From Actinomadura sp. NAK00032 (lineage in GTDB: Bacteria; Actinomycetota; Actinomycetes; Streptosporangiales; Streptosporangiaceae), in assembly GCF_013364275.1 (NCBI RefSeq), contig NZ_CP054932.1, positions 4,030,001 to 4,094,000 of the forward strand: a stretch of 64,000 nucleotides of DNA, read 5' to 3'. Below the pieces are notes generated by a model. It was not told the DNA's origin. It saw only the letters and a program-made list of their open reading frames with translations, and did no database searches. Both the position numbers and the translations under genes were made by a program. Shown here piece after piece: positions 53,077-61,837 of the stretch (position 1 is its first letter; each line of letters begins with the position of its first letter).

Positions 53077-53454
53077 GTGGCACGCGTGAAGCGGGGAGTC
53101 AACGCCGCCAAGAAGCGTCGGGTCGTCCTGGAGCGGTCGAGCGGCTACCGCGGTCAGCGTTCGCGCCTGTACCGCAAGGCCAAGGAGCAGCAGCTCCACT
53201 CGATGACCTACGCGTTCCGGGACCGCAAGGACCGCAAGGGCCAGTTCCGCCGGCTGTGGATCCAGCGGATCAACGCCGCGGCCCGCGCCAACGGCATCAC
53301 CTACAACCGGTTCATCCAGGGCCTGAAGGCCGCGGAGGTCGAGGTCGACCGCCGCATGCTCGCCGAGCTGGCCGTCAACGACGCCGCGGCGTTCGCCGCG
53401 CTCGTCCAGGTCGCCAAGGACGCCCTCCCCACCGAGGGTTCGGAGGCGGCCTGA
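53077..53454 (+). CDS. rplT: 50S ribosomal protein L20
   Basis: 125 residues from GTG 53077. The basic N-terminal helix (VKRGVNAAKKRRVVLERSSG), then YRGQRSRLYRKAKEQ, the globular RRLWIQRINAAARANGITYN and a short C-terminal extension (ALPTEGSEAA). It is needed early in 50S assembly and in several bacteria represses its own operon through the leader mRNA. AAGGAG lies 7-8 bases upstream. Confidence 0.97.
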   Translation: MARVKRGVNAAKKRRVVLERSSGYRGQRSRLYRKAKEQQLHSMTYAFRDRKDRKGQFRRLWIQRINAAARANGITYNRFIQGLKAAEVEVDRRMLAELAVNDAAAFAALVQVAKDALPTEGSEAA

Positions 53455-53488
53455 GCCGGGCGACCGGCATACGGGCGAGTACGGCGAC

Positions 53489-54304
53489 ATGGCGGGCCGC
53501 GAGCTGACCTCCCTCCGATCACCACGGGTGAAGTCCGCTCGGCGGCTCGCCAAGCGAGCCTTCCGGCGCCGCGAGAACCGGTTCCTCGCCGAGGGGCCGC
53601 AGGCGGTCCGGGAGGCGCTGCAGATCCCCGGCGGCCTCGCCGAGCTGTTCACCACCGCCGAGGCGGAGGCCCGCCATCCCGAGCTGGTCGCGGCCGCCGA
53701 GCGCGCGGGCGCGCCGGTGCTGCGGGTCAGCGGCGAGGTCATGGCGGAACTGGCGCAGACCGTCACCCCGCAGGGGCTGCTGGCGGTCTGCGAGTTCGTC
53801 GACGTCCCGCTCGACAAGGCACTGCGGGCCGGGCCCCGGCTGGTGACCGTCCTCGCGCACGTCCGCGACCCCGGCAACGCGGGCACGGTCCTGCGCACCG
53901 CCGACGCGGCCGGGTCGGAGGCGGTCGTGTTCACCGACGCGTCCGTCGACCCCTACAACGGCAAGTGCGTGCGGGCCTCGGCGGGCAGCCTGTTCCACCT
54001 GCCGGTCGTCACCGGCCCGCGGTTCGACACGCTGATCCCCGAGCTGAAGGGCGCGGGGCTCACCGTCCTCGCCGCCGACGGCGCGGGCGAGCGCACCCTC
54101 GACGACGCGATCGACGCGGGGCTGCTCGCGCGCCCCACGGCATGGGTGTTCGGGAACGAGGCCTGGGGCCTGCCCGACGAGATACTCCGGCACGTGGACG
54201 AGGTCGTGCGCGTGCCCATCTACGGCCGCGCCGAGAGCCTGAACCTGGCGACGGCCGCAGCCGTATGCCTCTACGCCTCGGCGCGCGCCCAGCGCGACAT
54301 GTGA
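53489..54304 (+). CDS. SpoU/TrmH-family RNA 2'-O-methyltransferase
   Basis: 271 residues. The N-terminal substrate-binding domain reads RRENRFLAEGPQAVREAL. The trefoil-knot SPOUT domain has motif 1 HVRDPGNAGTVLRTADAAG, motif 2 AWVFGNEAWGLPDEILRHVD and motif 3 SLNLATAAAVCLYASARAQ. It probably methylates a ribose in 23S rRNA or tRNA; TsnR/AviRb-type proteins are similar, but the target cannot be assigned. It follows rplT by 34 bases, a common actinobacterial linkage. Confidence 0.9.
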   Translation: MAGRELTSLRSPRVKSARRLAKRAFRRRENRFLAEGPQAVREALQIPGGLAELFTTAEAEARHPELVAAAERAGAPVLRVSGEVMAELAQTVTPQGLLAVCEFVDVPLDKALRAGPRLVTVLAHVRDPGNAGTVLRTADAAGSEAVVFTDASVDPYNGKCVRASAGSLFHLPVVTGPRFDTLIPELKGAGLTVLAADGAGERTLDDAIDAGLLARPTAWVFGNEAWGLPDEILRHVDEVVRVPIYGRAESLNLATAAAVCLYASARAQRDM

Positions 54305-54612
54305 CCCCGCCGCGCCGTCCCGGCCCGTACGAGCGGGAGGTCGCGGCGGTTCACTGCATTCTGTGATCGGATGGCCGCAAGCGGTCGCGTTCGGCGCCGC
54401 TCCCCGGCCGGTGAGCTGGGAGGATGGACCGCGCACGCGCGGCGGGCGGGGGGCCCGCCGCGGCCGTGCGGCTCGTCCGCAGGTAGGAGGCGGGGTGGGG
54501 ACCGGCGGGGGATTACGCCGTCCCGGCCCCGTGCCTACCGTGTTGATCAGTGCGTTGACCAGGGCGTTGACCAGGGGCGGCGAGGACGCCGTGCAGAGTG
54601 GGGGCGAACGTG
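54305..54612. other. Intergenic region between the RNA methyltransferase and STAS genes
   Basis: 308 bp. A hairpin with outer stem CCGCCGCG (54307-54314)/CGCGGCGG (54342-54349) and inner TCCCG/CGGGA probably ends the infC-methyltransferase transcript. Further on are the three 12-bp repeats at 54542-54577. No convincing gene. Confidence 0.5.
54542..54577 (+). repeat. Three 12-bp direct repeats upstream of the STAS gene
   Basis: GTTGATCAGTGC, GTTGACCAGGGC and GTTGACCAGGGG follow one another without gaps, 36 bp before the ATG at 54613. Each unit contains a TTGAYC box like a -35 hexamer or an activator half-site. Confidence 0.75.
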
Positions 54613-55125
54613 ATGACCGAGGAGACCAGGCCCGCCGGGCGGGCGGGCCGGCGCGCGCCGGAGGTGCGGTGCCGGGCCGGCGCGGTCGCGGGCCGCGCCC
54701 CGGGCGGGACGCCCGCCCGCGCGGCCGGCTCCGTCGCCGGCTCCGCGGACGCCGGGCTGCGGATCGAGGTCGCCCGGGTCCGCGGCGACACGGCCGTCGT
54801 GACGGTGGCCGGGGAGATCGACCTGCGCACCGCGGGGGCGCTGCGCGACGGGCTCGTCGAGCTGCACGGCCGGCTGCGCGGCACGGGCCCGCGCCGGCTG
54901 GTGGCCGACTTCAGCGCCGTCCCGTTCTGCGACGCGGCCGGGCTCGGCGCGCTGGTCGCCGCGCACAACCAGATCGCGGCGGACGGCGGCGAGATCGCGC
55001 TGACCGGGGTCCGGCCCGCCCAGCTGCGGCTGCTGCGCATCACCGGGCTGCACCGGCTGTTCGCGATCAGTGCCGGGGGCGACGTCGCGTGCGCCGGCTA
55101 CGGCCCGTCGGCGGGGTCGCGCTGA
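54613..55125 (+). CDS. STAS-domain anti-sigma factor antagonist-like protein
   Basis: 170 residues from ATG 54613; GTGs at 54598 and 54610 are alternatives. An Arg/Ala/Gly-rich N-terminal ~55 residues is followed by a STAS domain (about 55-160): TVAGEIDLRTAGALRDGLVE, RLVADFSAVPFCDAAGLGAL, ITGLHRLFAI. In SpoIIAA-like antagonists the loop after DFS reads DSSGL with a phosphorylated Ser; here it is CDAAGL, so that phospho-acceptor is missing. It may bind an anti-sigma kinase constitutively or be switched differently. No sigma or anti-sigma gene is adjacent. Confidence 0.82.
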   Translation: MTEETRPAGRAGRRAPEVRCRAGAVAGRAPGGTPARAAGSVAGSADAGLRIEVARVRGDTAVVTVAGEIDLRTAGALRDGLVELHGRLRGTGPRRLVADFSAVPFCDAAGLGALVAAHNQIAADGGEIALTGVRPAQLRLLRITGLHRLFAISAGGDVACAGYGPSAGSR

Positions 55126-55208
55126 GATCCGGCCGGGTTTCGGTCAGGGGCCCGGGTCAGGAACCCGCCCCGCCCGTTGCGCGCGGGGCGCCGATCGGGG
55201 CTGGTGAG

Positions 55209-55229
55209 GCCGCCCTCCGGCAGGGCGGC
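55209..55229. terminator. Hairpin between STAS and histidine kinase genes
   Basis: GCCGCCCT and AGGGCGGC form a perfect 8-bp stem around CCGGC, 83 bases after the STAS stop; weak as a terminator, with no T-run. Confidence 0.3.
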
Positions 55230-55352
55230 ACCCCGCCCGGAGGGCTACAGATGCCTTGCCGCGAGGCGGTTTCCGGGTCCCGCAAGATGGCCGACTCCGG
55301 CTAGAGTCTCTTTTCGACAGGCCGCGTTCTCAACGGTGTTCTGGAGGCCGCT

Positions 55353-56465
55353 GTGGGCGGAGAGGAGTCCCCTCTCGTGGCCGCGCGCGTGCCCGGGCGA
55401 GGGGACGCGGCGGGCACCGAGTGGGACGCCGCGGACGACCTGCCCGACGGGCTGCTGGTCGCCGGCCGGGACGCCCGCGTGCTGGTGTTCAACGCCGCCG
55501 CCGCGCGGATCACCGGGGTCCGCGCCGCGTCGGCCGTCGGCCGCGACTTCCGCGACGTCCTGCCGCTGCACGACGCCGAGGGGCGCGACTGGTGGAAGTG
55601 CCTGGCCCCCTACGACGGCCTGCGCACCCGCACCCGCCACCCCGAGCGCGTGCTGTTCCTGCCCGGCGGCACCGAGGTCCTGGTGACGGCCGCCTACCGG
55701 CGCGACGGGCGGGGCCGGGTGGAGCGGTTCACCGTCTCGCTGCGCGACGCCGTGCACCGCGCCCGCCAGGAGCGCGACCGCGCCGACCTCGTCTCCACCG
55801 TGGCGCACGAGCTGCGCTCCCCGCTGACCAGCGTGAAGGGCTTCACCGCGACGCTGCTGGCCAAGTGGCACCGGTTCAACGACGACCAGAAGCGCGTCAT
55901 GCTGGAGACCGTCAACGCCGACGCCGACCGCGTCACCCGGCTGATCACCGAGCTGCTGGACGTGTCCCGCATCGAGGCGGGCCGGCTGGAGATGCGCCGC
56001 CAGGTCGTCGACCTGCCCGAGGAGGTCCGCAAGGTCATCGCGGGCCGGGTCGCGGCCGGCGACTCCGAGGACCGGTTCCGGTTCGAGGCGCGCGGCGGGC
56101 TGCCCGAGATGTGGCTCGATCCCGACAAGATGGATCAAATCCTCGGCAATCTCGTGGAAAACGCGGTGCGGCACGGAGCGGGTACCGTCACAATCGTGGT
56201 GGAGCCGGACGCGCATGGGGAGGGAGCCGCCGTGTCGGTACGCGACGAGGGCGAGGGCATCCCGCCCGAGGCCGCCCAGCGCGTCTTCCGGCAGTTCTGG
56301 CGCGGCCCCGGCGGCAACCGCCGCGGCGGCACCGGCCTCGGGCTCTACATCGTCAAGGGCCTGGTCGAGGCGCACGGCGGCGTGATCACCGTGCGGCGGG
56401 CGCCCGGCGGCGGCGCCGAGTTCCGATTTACCGTGCCCGCAGGGGCCCCCGACTACGCCGGCTGA
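55353..56465 (+). CDS. PAS-containing sensor histidine kinase (orphan)
   Basis: 370 residues from GTG 55353 (GGAGG five bases upstream). No membrane span, so it is cytoplasmic. A PAS domain (about 25-135: DDLPDGLLVAGRDARVLVFN) is followed by HisKA with the phospho-His in LVSTVAHELRSPLTSVKGFT, and HATPase_c with LGNLVENAVRHG, VRDEGEGIPPE and RGGTGLGLYIVKGLVEAHGG. No response regulator is adjacent. A kinase just upstream of pheST also occurs in Streptomyces, from memory. A -10-like TAGAGT lies at 55302-55307. Confidence 0.9.
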   Translation: MGGEESPLVAARVPGRGDAAGTEWDAADDLPDGLLVAGRDARVLVFNAAAARITGVRAASAVGRDFRDVLPLHDAEGRDWWKCLAPYDGLRTRTRHPERVLFLPGGTEVLVTAAYRRDGRGRVERFTVSLRDAVHRARQERDRADLVSTVAHELRSPLTSVKGFTATLLAKWHRFNDDQKRVMLETVNADADRVTRLITELLDVSRIEAGRLEMRRQVVDLPEEVRKVIAGRVAAGDSEDRFRFEARGGLPEMWLDPDKMDQILGNLVENAVRHGAGTVTIVVEPDAHGEGAAVSVRDEGEGIPPEAAQRVFRQFWRGPGGNRRGGTGLGLYIVKGLVEAHGGVITVRRAPGGGAEFRFTVPAGAPDYAG

Positions 56466-56565
56466 GCGGCGCGCCGCCACGGCACGCCGCCACCGCGCGG
56501 CACCGGGCCCCCGGCCGGGCCAGCGCGTCACGCGCACGCTTTCCGGATCCCCACCGCCCGCGCAC

Positions 56566-56571
56566 TAGACT
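56566..56571 (+). promoter_or_regulatory. -10 element (TAGACT) of pheST
   Basis: TAGACT fits TANNNT; transcription would start about 32 bases before the pheS ATG (56610). The best -35 candidate (TTTCCG at 56540) is 20 bp away. No Phe-rich leader peptide is seen. Confidence 0.35.
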
Positions 56572-56609
56572 GCGGGCGTCCCACGCCGACCGGAGTCGAT
56601 CACACCACC

Positions 56610-57719
56610 ATGTCTGCACCCAACAAGTCCTATGACCCCGTCGAGGTGTCCGCGCTGCAGCCCGAGGAGCTGGAGCGGGCCCGCACGGAGGCGCTCGCGG
56701 CCATCGCCGCGGCCGCCGACCTCGACGCGCTGAAGCAGGTCCGCCTGGCGCACGCCGGCGACCGTTCCCCGCTGGCCCTCGCCAACCGCGAGATCGGCGC
56801 GCTGCCGCCCGCCGCCCGCGCCGACGCCGGCAAGCGCATCGGCGCCGCCCGCGGCGCGGTGTCCAAGGCGCTGAAGGAGCGCCAGGCGGAGCTGGAGGAG
56901 GAGCGCGACCAGCGCGTCCTCGTCGAGGAGACCGTCGATGTCACCCTCCCGTGGGACCGGGCCCCGCGCGGCGCCCGCCACCCGCTGACCACCATGCAGG
57001 AGCGGATGGCCGACGTCTTCGTCTCCATGGGCTTCGAGGTCTCCGAAGGCCCCGAGGTCGAGGCGGAGTGGTACAACTTCGACGCGCTCAACTTCCTGCC
57101 CGACCACCCGGCCCGCACCATGCAGGACACGTTCTTCGTGGAGTCGGAGGGGTCCGGCCTGGTGATGCGCACGCACACCTCGCCGATGCAGATCCGGTCG
57201 CTGCTGTCCCGGGAGCTGCCGGTGTACGTGGTCGCGCCCGGCCGCACGTTCCGCACCGACGAGCTGGACGCCACCCACAGCCCCGTCTTCCACCAGCTGG
57301 AGGGGCTCGCGGTCGACGAGGGCCTGACGATGGCCGACCTGCGCGGCGGCATCGACGCGTTCGTCACCGGGATGTTCGGCGCGGGGCTGAAGACCCGGTT
57401 CCGGCCGTCGTACTTCCCGTTCACCGAGCCGTCCGCCGAGGTGGACATGCAGTGCTTCGTGTGCCGCGGCGCGTCCGCGGAGCCGGGCGGCGACCCGTGC
57501 CGGACGTGCGGCTCGGAGGGCTGGATCGAGCTGGGCGGCTGCGGCATGGTCAACCCGCGGGTGCTGGTGGCGTGCGGCGTCGACCCGGACCGCTACAGCG
57601 GCTGGGCGTTCGGGCTGGGCGTCGAGCGGACGCTGATGTTCCGGCACGGCGTGGAGGACATGTACGACATGGTGGAGGGTGACGTCCGGTTCACCCTCCC
57701 GTTCGGGACGGAGATCTGA
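56610..57719 (+). CDS. pheS: Phenylalanyl-tRNA synthetase alpha subunit
   Basis: 369 residues. An N-terminal coiled coil that binds tRNA (to about 90), then the class II core: HPLTTMQERMADVFVSMGFE, motif 1 region SEGPEVEAEWYNFDALNFLP, motif 2 APGRTFRTDELDATHSPVFH, CGMVNPRVLVACGVD and motif 3 GWAFGLGVERTLMFRHGV. A CVCRGA/CRTCGSEG zinc-like knuckle inside the core (CFVCRG ... CRTCGS) is additional. It forms the alpha2beta2 enzyme with PheT. Its TGA overlaps the pheT ATG by one base. Confidence 0.96.
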   Translation: MSAPNKSYDPVEVSALQPEELERARTEALAAIAAAADLDALKQVRLAHAGDRSPLALANREIGALPPAARADAGKRIGAARGAVSKALKERQAELEEERDQRVLVEETVDVTLPWDRAPRGARHPLTTMQERMADVFVSMGFEVSEGPEVEAEWYNFDALNFLPDHPARTMQDTFFVESEGSGLVMRTHTSPMQIRSLLSRELPVYVVAPGRTFRTDELDATHSPVFHQLEGLAVDEGLTMADLRGGIDAFVTGMFGAGLKTRFRPSYFPFTEPSAEVDMQCFVCRGASAEPGGDPCRTCGSEGWIELGGCGMVNPRVLVACGVDPDRYSGWAFGLGVERTLMFRHGVEDMYDMVEGDVRFTLPFGTEI

Positions 57720-60196
57720 TGCGGGCCCCGCTTTCCTGGCTGCGCGAGTACGCCGAGCTGCCCGCCGGCGTCACGGGCCGCGCCCTCGCCGCCGAGCTGA
57801 TCGCGGCGGGCCTGGAGGTCGAGACCGTCGAGCAGGCGGGCGCGGACATCACCGGCCCGCTCGTCGTCGGCGAGGTGCTGGCGATCGAGGAGCTGACCGG
57901 CTTCAAGAAGCCGATCCGCTACTGCCAGGTGGACGTCGGCGACGCCAACGGCACCGGTGAGCCGCAGAACATCGTGTGCGGCGCGACCAACTTCGCGGTC
58001 GGCGACCGCGTCGTGGTGATCCTGCCCGGCGGGGTGCTGCCCGGCGGGTTCGAGATCGGCGCCCGCAAGACCTACGGGCACCTGTCCGAGGGCATGATCT
58101 GCTCGGTCACCGAGCTCGGCATCGGCGACGACCACAGCGGCATCCTCGTCCTGCCGCCGGGCACGCCGGTCGGCGCGGACGCGGTCGAGCTGCTCGGGCT
58201 GCGCGACGACGTCCTCGACATCGCCGTCACGCCCGACCGCGGCTACGCCCTGTCGATCCGCGGCATCGCCCGCGAGGCGGCCACCGCCTACGGCGTTCCG
58301 TTCAAGGACCCGGCCGACGTGGAACTCCCCCCCAAGAACGGGGAAGCGTACCCGGCGAGCATCGGGGACGCGTCCGCGTGCGACCGGTTCGTGCTGCGGG
58401 AGGTGCGCGGGTTCGACCCGGACGCCGAGACCCCGATGTGGATGCAGGTCCGCCTGCACCGCGCCGGGATGCGGCCGGTGTCGCTCGCGGTCGACATCAC
58501 CAACTACCTGATGCTGGAGCTGGGCCAGCCGCTGCACGCCTTCGACCGGAGCAAGCTCACCGGCCCGATCGTGGTGCGGCGCGCCGCCCCCGGCGAGAAG
58601 CTGGAGACGCTCGACCACGTCAAGCGCACCCTCGACCCCGACGACATCCTGATCACCGACGAGTCGGGGCCGATCTCGATGGCCGGCACGATGGGCGGGC
58701 TCGCCACCGAGATCGACGACCGGTCGTCCGACATGGTCATCGAGGCCGCGCACTTCGACGCGATGGGCACCGCCCGGATGAGCCGCCGGCACCGGCTGCA
58801 CAGCGAGGCGTCGCACCGGTTCGAGCGCGGCGTCGACCGCGAGCTGCCGCTGTACGCCTCCTACCGGGCGGTCCGGCTGCTCGCCGAGCTCGGCGGCGCG
58901 GAGGTCGTGCCGGGGGTGACGCACGCGCAGGCCCCGGTCGAGCGGGTCGAGATCACGATGCCGGCCGGGCACCCCGACAAGGTCGCGGGCGTCTCCTACG
59001 GGCGGGACGCGGTCGTGCGCAGGCTGGAACAGGTCGGCTGCGCGGTGGCCGGCGAGGACGTCCTGGCGGTGGCGCCGCCGTCGTGGCGCCCCGACCTGAC
59101 CGACCCCAACGACCTCGCCGAGGAGGTCATCCGCCTCGAAGGCTACGAGGACATCCCGGCGCGGGCGCCGCGCCCGGCGGCCGGCCAGGGCCTGACCCCG
59201 CACCAGCGGGTGCGCCGCCGCGTCGGCCGCGCCCTCGCCGGCGCGGGCTACGTGGAGGCGCTGGCCTTCCCGTTCATCGCCGACAAGGACCTGGACGGCC
59301 TCCAGCTCCCCGCCGACGACGCGCGGCGGCGCACGCTGCGGCTCGCCAACCCGATGTCGGAGCAGGAGCCGCTGCTGCGCACCACGCTGCTGCCGGGCCT
59401 GCTGAAGGCGCTGGCGCTCAACGTGGGGCGCGGCTTCGGCGACACCGCCCTGTTCGAGCTGGGCGTGGTGTTCCGGCCGCGCCCGGACGCCCCGGACCGC
59501 GCGCCCCGCCTCGCGGTCGACCGCGGCCCGACGGCCGCGGAGATCGCCGAGCTGGAGGCGGCGCTGCCCGACCAGCCGCACCGGGTGGCGGTCGTGCTGT
59601 CCGGCGACCGGGAGCCGGCCGGCTGGTGGGGCGAGGGGCGCCCGGCGCTGTGGGCGGACGCGATCGAGGCCGCCCGCACGGTGGCCCGCGAGGTCGGGAC
59701 GGAGCTGACGGTCAAGGCCGACCGGCACGAGCCCTGGCACCCGGGCCGCTGCGCCGCGCTGTACGCGGGCGACACCCTCGTCGGGCACGCGGGCGAGCTG
59801 CACCCGCGCGTCACCAAGGCGTACGGGCTGCCGGCGCGGTCGTGCGCGATGGAGCTGGAGCTGCGCCGCCTGGGCGAGCCGGTCACGGTCCGCGCGCCGC
59901 ACGTGTCGTCCTACCCGGTCGCCACGCAGGACGTCGCGCTGGTCGTCGACGCCGCGGTGCCCGCCGCCGAGGTCGAGTCGGCGCTGCGCGACGGCGCCGG
60001 CGACCTGCTGGAGGCGATCCGGCTGTTCGACGTCTACACCGGCGAGCAGGCGGGGGAGGGCCGCAAGTCGCTGGCGTACTCGCTGCGGTTCCGCGCCCCG
60101 GACCGCACGCTGACCGCCGAGGAGGCGTCGCAGGCCCGCGACGCCGCGGTGGCGGCGGCGTCCGACCGCACCGGAGCCGTGCTGCGCGGCGCCTGA
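57719..60196 (+). CDS. pheT: Phenylalanyl-tRNA synthetase beta subunit
   Basis: 825 residues, ATG at 57719 overlapping the pheS stop. Domains in order: N-terminal B1, EMAP-type tRNA-binding domain (NIVCGATNFAVGDRVVVILPG), B3/B4 editing module (SLAVDITNYLMLELGQPLHA and HRLHSEASHRFERGVDRE), B5 fold, catalytic-like B6-B7 (RLANPMSEQEPLLRTTLLPG), and the C-terminal ferredoxin-fold anticodon-binding domain (SSYPVATQDVALVVDAAVP, YSLRFRAPDRTLTAEE). It is followed by a strong bidirectional terminator. Confidence 0.96.
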   Translation: MRAPLSWLREYAELPAGVTGRALAAELIAAGLEVETVEQAGADITGPLVVGEVLAIEELTGFKKPIRYCQVDVGDANGTGEPQNIVCGATNFAVGDRVVVILPGGVLPGGFEIGARKTYGHLSEGMICSVTELGIGDDHSGILVLPPGTPVGADAVELLGLRDDVLDIAVTPDRGYALSIRGIAREAATAYGVPFKDPADVELPPKNGEAYPASIGDASACDRFVLREVRGFDPDAETPMWMQVRLHRAGMRPVSLAVDITNYLMLELGQPLHAFDRSKLTGPIVVRRAAPGEKLETLDHVKRTLDPDDILITDESGPISMAGTMGGLATEIDDRSSDMVIEAAHFDAMGTARMSRRHRLHSEASHRFERGVDRELPLYASYRAVRLLAELGGAEVVPGVTHAQAPVERVEITMPAGHPDKVAGVSYGRDAVVRRLEQVGCAVAGEDVLAVAPPSWRPDLTDPNDLAEEVIRLEGYEDIPARAPRPAAGQGLTPHQRVRRRVGRALAGAGYVEALAFPFIADKDLDGLQLPADDARRRTLRLANPMSEQEPLLRTTLLPGLLKALALNVGRGFGDTALFELGVVFRPRPDAPDRAPRLAVDRGPTAAEIAELEAALPDQPHRVAVVLSGDREPAGWWGEGRPALWADAIEAARTVAREVGTELTVKADRHEPWHPGRCAALYAGDTLVGHAGELHPRVTKAYGLPARSCAMELELRRLGEPVTVRAPHVSSYPVATQDVALVVDAAVPAAEVESALRDGAGDLLEAIRLFDVYTGEQAGEGRKSLAYSLRFRAPDRTLTAEEASQARDAAVAAASDRTGAVLRGA

Positions 60197-60202
60197 CACG
60201 TC

Positions 60203-60251
60203 CGGCCGTGCCCCCGGGGCCCGCCCACCGCGGGGTCCGGGGGCACGGCCG
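60203..60251. terminator. Bidirectional terminator between pheT and the ABC permease
   Basis: CGGCCGTGCCCCCGG (60203-60217) pairs perfectly with CCGGGGGCACGGCCG (60237-60251), a 15-bp stem with a 19-base loop, between the convergent pheT and permease genes. Confidence 0.65.
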
Positions 60252-60255
60252 CGTC

Positions 60256-61050
60256 TCAGCCCGCGTAGTCGAGGCTTCCGTCGCGGCGGCCGACGGACAC
60301 GAGCCGGTCCATCGACAGCGCCGCCACCGCGTACCAGCAGCCCCCGACGAGCGCCTCGGTCCCGAGCAGCCGCAGGACGCGGCCGGCGGGCGCGCCGTCG
60401 AGGATGCCGCGCACCGCCTCCAGCCCGTGCACGACCGGCAGCGCGTGCGCCGCGAACTCCAGCGGCGCCGGCCAGACCTCGACCGGGACGTTCACGCCGC
60501 CGAACGTCATCACGATCCCGTAGGCGACGTTCAGCACCAGCCATTCGACGCCGCGCAGCCGCAGCGCGATGCCCGCCAGCGCGCACCCGTACCCGTAGCT
60601 GCACGCGAGGATGAGCAGCACGACCGGCAGGGCGTACGCGGCCCGCGGCCAGGGCAGCGGGACGCCGAGCAGCGGCGGCAGCACCAGCCAGGCGACCGAC
60701 GAGCTGGCCAGCCCGGTCACCGTCCACTGCAGCCCGCGCCCCAGGTACACCGGCAGGTGCCCGGACGGCGCGATGGCCAGCAGCGGCAGCGTCCCCATGC
60801 GCCGCTCCCCGGCGAGCGAGATCACCACGATCGTGGACTCCATGCAGGCCAGCACCACGATGTTGCCGACGAGCACGTACCGCATGGTGTCCTCGTCGCC
60901 GACGTAGCGGCCCAGCAGCGCGTAGAACGTGGCCTGGCACAGCAGCCGCACCAGCCACCCGAACGTCCAGGTCCGCCACGTGTAGACGGCGCCCATCTCG
61001 GCGAACCCCAGGATGAGCGACTCCCGGGCGATGCGGAGCACGTGCCTCAT
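60256..61050 (-). CDS. ABC-2 type transporter permease (second)
   Basis: 264 residues from ATG 61050 with six predicted spans. ABC2_membrane pattern: FGWLVRLLCQATFYALLGRY at the N-terminus, GERRMGTLPLLAIAP (the coupling-helix region), PLPWPRAAYALPVVLLI, FGGVNVPVEVWPAPLEFAAH. Partner of the adjacent permease and ATPase in an exporter. It is separated from the upstream permease by a 13-base spacer created by a 17-bp duplication. Confidence 0.85.
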   Translation of the reverse strand: MRHVLRIARESLILGFAEMGAVYTWRTWTFGWLVRLLCQATFYALLGRYVGDEDTMRYVLVGNIVVLACMESTIVVISLAGERRMGTLPLLAIAPSGHLPVYLGRGLQWTVTGLASSSVAWLVLPPLLGVPLPWPRAAYALPVVLLILACSYGYGCALAGIALRLRGVEWLVLNVAYGIVMTFGGVNVPVEVWPAPLEFAAHALPVVHGLEAVRGILDGAPAGRVLRLLGTEALVGGCWYAVAALSMDRLVSVGRRDGSLDYAG

Positions 61051-61078
61051 GCGAACTCCACCCTCATGCGAACTCCAC
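61045..61078 (-). repeat. 17-bp tandem duplication at the junction of two permease genes
   Basis: CCTCATGCGAACTCCAC occurs at 61045-61061 and again at 61062-61078. On the minus strand the first copy carries the end of the upstream gene (GCATGAGG, stop TGA) and the second the start (ATGAGG) of the downstream one. Confidence 0.9.
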
Positions 61079-61837
61079 CATGCCCTCCCGGCGCGACCGG
61101 TCCACGTAGCGGCCCGTCAGCCACAGCCCCGCCGCCATCGCCGCCGCGCCCAGCGCGAGGACCGCCGCGACCGGCCCCGCCCAGGCGCCCGCGTCGCCGC
61201 GGACGGCGTCCCGCAGCAGTTCCGCGCTCCACGACAGGAACACGACGCGGCTGAACGGGTGCAGCCAGCCGGGCAGCGCCGCGACCGGGACGAGGATCCC
61301 GCCGAGGATGTAGAACGGGTAGCCGAGCGAGTTCTGCAGGACGTCCCGCGCCCGCGACACCACGAGCACCGCCGACAGCAGCGTGGCGGTCCCGACCGTC
61401 GCCAGGCAGGTGACGGCCACGGCGAGCGCGAACAGGGCGGGGTCGGCGATCGCCACGACCCGGCCGAAGCCGAGCGCCGCCACCAGCCACGACTCCGCGA
61501 ACGCCGCGGCGCCCACCAGCACGACCATGGCGACGCGCCCGGCGACGACCGGGCCGAGCGAGACCGGGGCGGCGACCATCGGGGTGAAGCGCCCGGCCCA
61601 GCGGTCCTCGGGGACGATGCGTCCCGCGTAGTCGAGCGCGGCGACCCAGAGCCCGATCAGTCCCGGTGCCAGGACGGCGTTCGCGACGGCGTCCGGGCGG
61701 TGCGACGTCACGGTCAGCGCCAGCATCGTCGTGGTCTGCATGGGCGCGATGAGCAGGATCAGCGTGTGCTCCGGGTTGCGCCGCGACAGCGCGACCTGGA
61801 GCAGCACCGCCTGCCACATCACGCGGAGCGCGCTCAT
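61064..61837 (-). CDS. ABC-2 type transporter permease (first)
   Basis: 257 residues from ATG 61837, overlapping the ATPase stop (ATGA). Six spans; DYAGRIVPEDRWAGRFTPMV is the coupling region equivalent to the motif in the partner permease, and SLGYPFYILGGILVPVAALP is the conserved ABC-2 span before the last helix. With the second permease it forms a heterodimeric exporter. No substrate can be named. Confidence 0.85.
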   Translation of the reverse strand: MSALRVMWQAVLLQVALSRRNPEHTLILLIAPMQTTTMLALTVTSHRPDAVANAVLAPGLIGLWVAALDYAGRIVPEDRWAGRFTPMVAAPVSLGPVVAGRVAMVVLVGAAAFAESWLVAALGFGRVVAIADPALFALAVAVTCLATVGTATLLSAVLVVSRARDVLQNSLGYPFYILGGILVPVAALPGWLHPFSRVVFLSWSAELLRDAVRGDAGAWAGPVAAVLALGAAAMAAGLWLTGRYVDRSRREGMVEFA

